Shown here piece by piece: positions 58,908 to 64,000 of a stretch of DNA of 64,000 bases (within the stretch, counting starts at the first letter, position 1; the number at the start of each line of letters is the position of its first letter). The DNA is from an uncultured Anaerolineae bacterium (GTDB lineage: Bacteria > Chloroflexota > Anaerolineae > Anaerolineales > Villigracilaceae): the NCBI GenBank assembly GCA_903875215.1, contig CAIQVH010000010.1:1-64000 (forward strand), read 5' to 3'. The position numbers were made by a program, and so were the translations under genes. A model generated the notes under the pieces. That model did no database searches, was not told the DNA's origin, and saw nothing but the letters and a program-made list of their open reading frames with translations.

Positions 58908-60035
58908 ATGCTGAATTTTGATGCCCACCTGCCGGAAATGCTGGCGATGCTGAAAACACTGGTTGAAACCGAATCGCCTTCCCATGACAAAGCCGCCGTA
59001 GACCGGGTCGGCGCGCTCGTGGCGCAGGAATGCCGCCGGCTGGGCGCAACCGTGGAGCTGGTACCCAATGCTGAAACCGGCGACCATGTCATCGCGCGCT
59101 GGAATCCTGTTCCAGCCGGGGAAAAGCGTGGGGAAATTGTCCTGATGCATCACATGGATACCGTCTTTCCGCTCGGCACGCTGGCGCGCATGCCCTTCCA
59201 CACCCAGGCAGAAAAAACCTTCGGCCCGGGCGTGCTCGATATGAAAGGCGGCATTGTCATCACACTGACGGCGATTGCCGCGCTACACCAGGCCGGAGAG
59301 CTGACACGGCCCATCACCGCCCTGTTCACCTCAGACGAGGAGATCGGCAGCGGCACCTCGCGGGCGCTGATCGAGCGGCTCGCGCGCCAATCGGATTTGG
59401 TGCTGGTGATGGAATCGGGGCTGGTGGATAGCTCTCTGAAGACCTGGCGGAAAGGCGTGGGCGAATTTGTCGTCCGGGTGCGCGGACGGGCAGCGCACGC
59501 CGGCGGCGAACACGAAAAAGGCCGCAACGCCATCCGCGAACTGGCCCACCAGGTGCTGGAAATTGAGAAATTAACCGACTACGCCTGTGGAACAACGGTC
59601 AACGTCGGCGTAATCCACGGCGGGACGGTGACGAATGTCGTTCCGGAACTGGCCATCGCGGAAGGCGACATCCGCATCCTTGTAGCGGAAGAAGCCGGGC
59701 GAATCCGCGCAGCCTTGCAGTCGCTCAGGCCGGCTTTCCCCGATACTTCCGTAGAAGTGACGGTAGATTTCAACCGTCCACCCATGCCCTTTGGCGAAAA
59801 AAACCAGGCAGCGTTTGCCCGCGCTCAACAGATCGCTGCCACGCTCGGCGAGGAGTTAAAAGCGGGCGGCTCGGGCGGCGGATCAGATGCCAACTTCGTC
59901 GCCCCGCTGGGCGTGCCCGTGCTGGATGGATTCGGCACCATCGGCGCCGATTATCACTCCGAGCGCGAGTGGATATACACCGCCAGCCTCGCCAGCCGCG
60001 CCCAGCTGACCGCTGCGCTGCTCCGCAACTGGTAA
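58908..60035 (+). CDS. M20-family metallopeptidase (carboxypeptidase G2-like)
   Basis: The 375 residues keep the M20 metal and catalytic sites: VLMHHMDTVFP, GVLDMKGGI, TSDEEIGSGTS, the RGRAAHAGGEHEKGRNA lid, and the final His in GADYHSEREW. The group removes C-terminal residues from peptides or folates. GGAGG lies before the ATG. It is a relative of, but clearly distinct from, the YgeY protein at 39517. Confidence 0.92.
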   Translation: MLNFDAHLPEMLAMLKTLVETESPSHDKAAVDRVGALVAQECRRLGATVELVPNAETGDHVIARWNPVPAGEKRGEIVLMHHMDTVFPLGTLARMPFHTQAEKTFGPGVLDMKGGIVITLTAIAALHQAGELTRPITALFTSDEEIGSGTSRALIERLARQSDLVLVMESGLVDSSLKTWRKGVGEFVVRVRGRAAHAGGEHEKGRNAIRELAHQVLEIEKLTDYACGTTVNVGVIHGGTVTNVVPELAIAEGDIRILVAEEAGRIRAALQSLRPAFPDTSVEVTVDFNRPPMPFGEKNQAAFARAQQIAATLGEELKAGGSGGGSDANFVAPLGVPVLDGFGTIGADYHSEREWIYTASLASRAQLTAALLRNW

Positions 60036-60041
60036 ATGCAC

Positions 60042-60047
60042 TATAAT
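60042..60047 (+). promoter_or_regulatory. -10 box seven bases from the tgt ATG
   Basis: TATAAT at 60042-60047, seven bases, then ATG 60055; no Shine-Dalgarno sequence. A leaderless tgt operon message is predicted. Confidence 0.6.
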
Positions 60048-60054
60048 TCCGCCC

Positions 60055-61190
<1,136 letters not shown>

Positions 61191-61194
<4 letters not shown>

Positions 61195-61997
61195 ACCTCT
61201 TCCACGCCTTTCTGCTCGGCATCCTGCAAGGCCTGACCGAATTCATCCCGGTCTCCTCCACCGCGCATCTCCTGATCGGGCAGACCCTGCTGGGCCTGCC
61301 CGCCAACGATGCCATGTTCGCCTTCCTCGTCATTGTCCAGCTGGGAACGCTCGTCTCATTATTCATCCTCTACTGGAAAGACCTGCTGACCATTGCCCAG
61401 GCCACCCTGAACTTCCGCAGCCCCACGCCCGCCCGCAACCTGGGACTCTATCTCATTATCGCCACCATCCCGGCGCTGCTGGCCGGATACCTGCTCAAGG
61501 ATGCCGTTGAAGCCCTGTTCAAAACCCCGCTGCTCGAAGCCGCCATCCGGTTATTCACCGCTGCGCTTCTACTGGCCCTTGCCGAGCGCCTCACGCGCAA
61601 AAACCGCCAACTCGACTCGCTAACCTGGCTGGATGCGCTGCTCATCGGGCTGATGCAGATCATCGCAATCTTTCCGGGCGCCTCGCGCAGCGGCACCACC
61701 ATCAGCGGCGGCCTTTTCCGCGGCTTCGACCGCCCCTCCGCGGCGCGCTTCGCCTTCCTGATGTCCATCCCGGTCATGCTGGCCGCCGGGGCCTACGAAC
61801 TGCTCGATGTGCTCAAGCTGCCCGAACTTGCCAGTTTCCTGCCCGCCCTGGCACTTGGGTTCCTCACCGCCGCGCTGACCGGCTGGCTGGCAATTCGCTG
61901 GCTGATCAATTACATCAACAAGAACTCACTTTATCTGTTCGCCGCTTACTGCGCGGTGCTGGGAAGTCTCTGCCTGGTTTTTTATTTCCAGGCTTGA
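61191..61997 (+). CDS. uppP: Undecaprenyl-diphosphatase
   Basis: The 268 residues match BacA/UppP: GILQGLTEFIPVSSTAHL and IFPGASRSGTTISGGL, with about eight helices. It recycles the lipid carrier of peptidoglycan and glycan synthesis. Translation is coupled to tgt by overlap, and the lipoprotein gene begins three bases after its stop. Confidence 0.96.
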
Positions 61998-62000
61998 TCT

Positions 62001-62642
62001 ATGAGAACACTGTTCGTCAGCCTGCTTACCCTGCTGCTAACAGCCTGTGCCAGCACGGCCACCCCCGCGGCGGAGACACCCCCCCCGCCCATCATCAGAG
62101 TCCACGCCTCAACAGCCGCCCAGCCCTGGCTGGAACAGGTCTATGCCTGCGGGCAGACCACCCACAACCTGATCATCCTTTCCGTCTCCGAATCTGCCGC
62201 AGATGTGCGCCTGCGCGTGGGCGAGCCGCCCAGCCTGACCGGACCCGCCTACCAGATCGGCAGTGAAGATTTGCTGATCGTCACCGGACGCACAAGCCCG
62301 CTTCAGAACCTGGATGCGGCCCAGGCCCGCGCCCTGTTCTCTCAGGGTCAGGCCGGGATCCAGCTCTGGATGTATGCTTCCGGGGAAGATATTCAGCAGG
62401 TGTTCGAGCGGCAAGTCATGCAGAGTACGGGCATCCACTCCCTGGCGCGGCTGGCCGCCCATCCCCAGGAAATCCTTGGCGCGATAAATAACGATCCTGC
62501 CACCGTCGGGCTGTTGACCGGGCACTGGAAAGCCGCTTCCCTGCGGGTGATCTATACCCTTCCTGGCCTGCCGGTGCTGGCCATCCCCACCGCAGAAGTC
62601 AGCGGGGCGCTCAAAGATCTGCTGGCTTGCTTAATGGATTAG
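62001..62642 (+). CDS. Lipoprotein with PstS-like (periplasmic-binding) features
   Basis: The 213 residues start with a signal peptide and a good lipobox LLTAC (Cys16). The mature part opens IIRVHASTAAQPWLEQV and later has IVTGRTSPLQNLDAAQARALF, which recalls substrate-binding proteins of the phosphate type. The domain is shorter than full PstS, and no ABC transporter genes are near, so it may have another role. Fourth in line after tgt and uppP. Confidence 0.7.
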   Translation: MRTLFVSLLTLLLTACASTATPAAETPPPPIIRVHASTAAQPWLEQVYACGQTTHNLIILSVSESAADVRLRVGEPPSLTGPAYQIGSEDLLIVTGRTSPLQNLDAAQARALFSQGQAGIQLWMYASGEDIQQVFERQVMQSTGIHSLARLAAHPQEILGAINNDPATVGLLTGHWKAASLRVIYTLPGLPVLAIPTAEVSGALKDLLACLMD

Positions 62643-62677
62643 CCCAAAGAAGACGGGATTTTGAATACGAGGTTTTT

Positions 62678-63331
62678 TTGAAACCAAACGCCATTATTTT
62701 TGACCTGGACGGCCTGTTGATCGACTCTGAGCCGTATTGGTACGAAGCAGAACGATTATTCTTCAAAAAAGTCGGCCTTGAGCTGACCGACGAAGATTGC
62801 CTGCTCACCACCGGGATGCGCATTGATAAAGTCACCCAATACTGGTATGAACGCCGGCCCTGGCACCTGCCGCCCTCTCCCGGCCAGCTGGCAGAAGAAA
62901 TCAATGCATTTGTGATCGAGGCCATTTGCACACGCGCGGAGTTGCTGCCGGGCGCCAGGGAAGCGATACAGCTGGCGCACGGGCTGGGTTTGCCGGTCGG
63001 GTTGGCCTCTTCCTCGCACCTGAATCTGATCGAGGCGGCGTTGGATGCCTTCGACCTGCGCCGCTATTTTCACAGCGTGGCTTCTTCAGAGCAAAGCGGA
63101 TATAGCAAGCCGCATCCAGGCGTTTATCTGCTGGCTGCGGACCGACTGGGCGTGGAGCCTGATAGCTGCCTGGCGGTGGAAGATTCAGTCAACGGGCTGA
63201 TCGCCGCCAAGGCCGCGCGCATGAAGTGCCTGGTTATCCCTGGTCACGGGCTGGAAGATGATCCGCGCTTTGTGCTGGCGGATGCACGTCTCGGTTCCTT
63301 GCTGCAATTTGAAAGCGTGCTCTTGAAGTAA
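62678..63331 (+). CDS. HAD-superfamily sugar phosphatase/phosphoglucomutase-like
   Basis: The 217 residues have HAD motif I FDLDGLLIDSE, motif II GLASSSH, Lys in YSKPHPGVYL and motif IV AVEDSVNG. The cap and spacing fit the 2-deoxyglucose-6-phosphatase / beta-phosphoglucomutase subfamily. TTG at 62678 is chosen because GAGG lies five bases in front; a longer TTG reading overlaps the lipoprotein gene. It converges on the amidase gene with one base between. Confidence 0.9.
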   Translation: MKPNAIIFDLDGLLIDSEPYWYEAERLFFKKVGLELTDEDCLLTTGMRIDKVTQYWYERRPWHLPPSPGQLAEEINAFVIEAICTRAELLPGAREAIQLAHGLGLPVGLASSSHLNLIEAALDAFDLRRYFHSVASSEQSGYSKPHPGVYLLAADRLGVEPDSCLAVEDSVNGLIAAKAARMKCLVIPGHGLEDDPRFVLADARLGSLLQFESVLLK

Positions 63332-63332
63332 A

Positions 63333-64000
63333 TTACCCGCCCAGAGCCCGCTCAAAGGCCTGACCAGCGCGCAACACTCGGGCTTCAGCCCAGGCCGGGC
63401 CAACCAGCTGCAACCCAATCGGCATGCCATCCGAGGAGGTTCCACAGGGCAGGGAAAGCGCCGGGAGACCGGTCAAATTGAAGGGCGCGGTAAAACGAGT
63501 CAGGCGGGGGGCATAGGCCGCCGAATCGAGCCCTTCGATGTGGGCAGCGATTACGGCAGTGGTTGGCAGCATAAGCAGATCGTATTCCGCAAAGAACAGG
63601 TCAAAATAGCGGCGCATTTCCGCCTGGGTTCGGCGTGCCAGGGCATAGTCGGTCGAGGTAACCGCCCGGCCCTTTTCGAGCCGCTCGCGTACGTCTGCGC
63701 CAAACCAATCGGGATGCGCGGCGAGGCGATCACGATGAAAAGCCGCCGCGTCGGCCACCACCATGGTGCCATTGGCTGTCGCTGCTTCGCGCAGGCGTGG
63801 AATTTCCACTTCACGGACTTCTGCGCCCAGACTGGCAAATCGATCCGCTGCACCCCGTACCGCGGCCAACACCTCCGGTTCGCATTCTTCCACATAGCTG
63901 CCCACTGCAAACGCAACCCTCCAGCCGCGCACGCCGCCCGCGAGACCGGTCAGGTAGTCATCCACCGGGACATCCTGCGAGGCTGGATCCTGCGAATCGT
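63333..64000 (-). CDS. Amidase-signature protein, C-terminal part (runs off the window)
   Basis: The frame is open to the window end (DPASQDVPVDDYLTGLAGG at the right edge), so the N-terminus with the Ser-Ser-Lys triad is outside. The visible 222 residues show the family C-terminus: FNLTGLPALSLPCG and GMPIGLQLVGPAWAEARVL. This is the GatA/amidase fold, which cuts amides or acts in tRNA amidation; which one cannot be told. Confidence 0.85.
   Translation of the reverse strand, partial: DSQDPASQDVPVDDYLTGLAGGVRGWRVAFAVGSYVEECEPEVLAAVRGAADRFASLGAEVREVEIPRLREAATANGTMVVADAAAFHRDRLAAHPDWFGADVRERLEKGRAVTSTDYALARRTQAEMRRYFDLFFAEYDLLMLPTTAVIAAHIEGLDSAAYAPRLTRFTAPFNLTGLPALSLPCGTSSDGMPIGLQLVGPAWAEARVLRAGQAFERALGG

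Overview
The window reads as bacterial chromosome, most likely Chloroflexota, class Anaerolineae. This is an inference from gene content and style: moderately high G+C, an anaerobic fermentative gene set (sodium-pumping methylmalonyl-CoA decarboxylase, agmatine deiminase pathway, anaerobic purine-type carbamoyltransferase), a selenocysteine elongation factor, Pro/Thr-rich anchored proteins, and many genes whose -10 box lies only 6-12 bases from the start codon. No rRNA, phage, insertion sequence or CRISPR array was seen. One tRNA gene (Val, CAC) is present, with its own promoter and terminator.

Layout. 1-7884: an acidic Trp-motif/TPR-like protein (5' end outside the window), ndk, then minus-strand rsfS, thpR, a lone receiver protein, tRNA-Val, a LysM/M23 peptidase, an MFS exporter, a SRAP protein and a YerB-like protein. 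7938-15211 (plus): three complex-I-like membrane subunits that lack canonical lysines, a coiled-coil protein, selB and a zinc-ribbon membrane protein. 15406-20521: a thrombospondin-type-3 repeat protein, a PilZ protein, a thiolase, an anchored lipase-like protein and a short-chain dehydrogenase. 20575-24024 (minus): a complete four-subunit sodium-translocating acyl-CoA decarboxylase. 24286-29684 (minus): a cell-surface glycan cassette (GT-C-like protein, GNAT, FemAB-like, polysaccharide deacetylase) and small membrane proteins.

29909-45052 (minus) is the most distinctive region. A complete agmatine deiminase pathway in the order ptcA-aguD-aguA-arcC, with an Lrp-type regulator, is followed by a hydrolase, a sugar-symporter-type MFS protein and a purine-linked set: a YgeW-like carbamoyltransferase, a phosphatase-fold protein, a YgeY-like hydrolase, a GntR regulator, adenine deaminase, a small membrane protein and 8-oxoguanine deaminase. 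An almost identical palindrome with the FadR-type consensus lies in front of the first gene (8-oxoguanine deaminase) and again in front of the last (carbamate kinase). This suggests that the GntR protein couples carbamate kinase to purine catabolism as well as to agmatine.

45214-53175 (mostly plus): an FKBP isomerase, a DEAD-box helicase, an SH3-like lipoprotein, recJ, a minus-strand Crp/Fnr regulator, then aspartate kinase and aspartate-semialdehyde dehydrogenase behind a leader. The leader has a consensus promoter, a 25-codon Thr-containing peptide frame and a terminator, i.e. a candidate attenuator. 53223-64000: a phosphoribosyltransferase, a DUF6159-like membrane protein, priA, an FAD amine-oxidase/desaturase-type enzyme, an M20 peptidase, the tgt-uppP-lipoprotein-HAD operon and the 3' part of an amidase that runs off the window.
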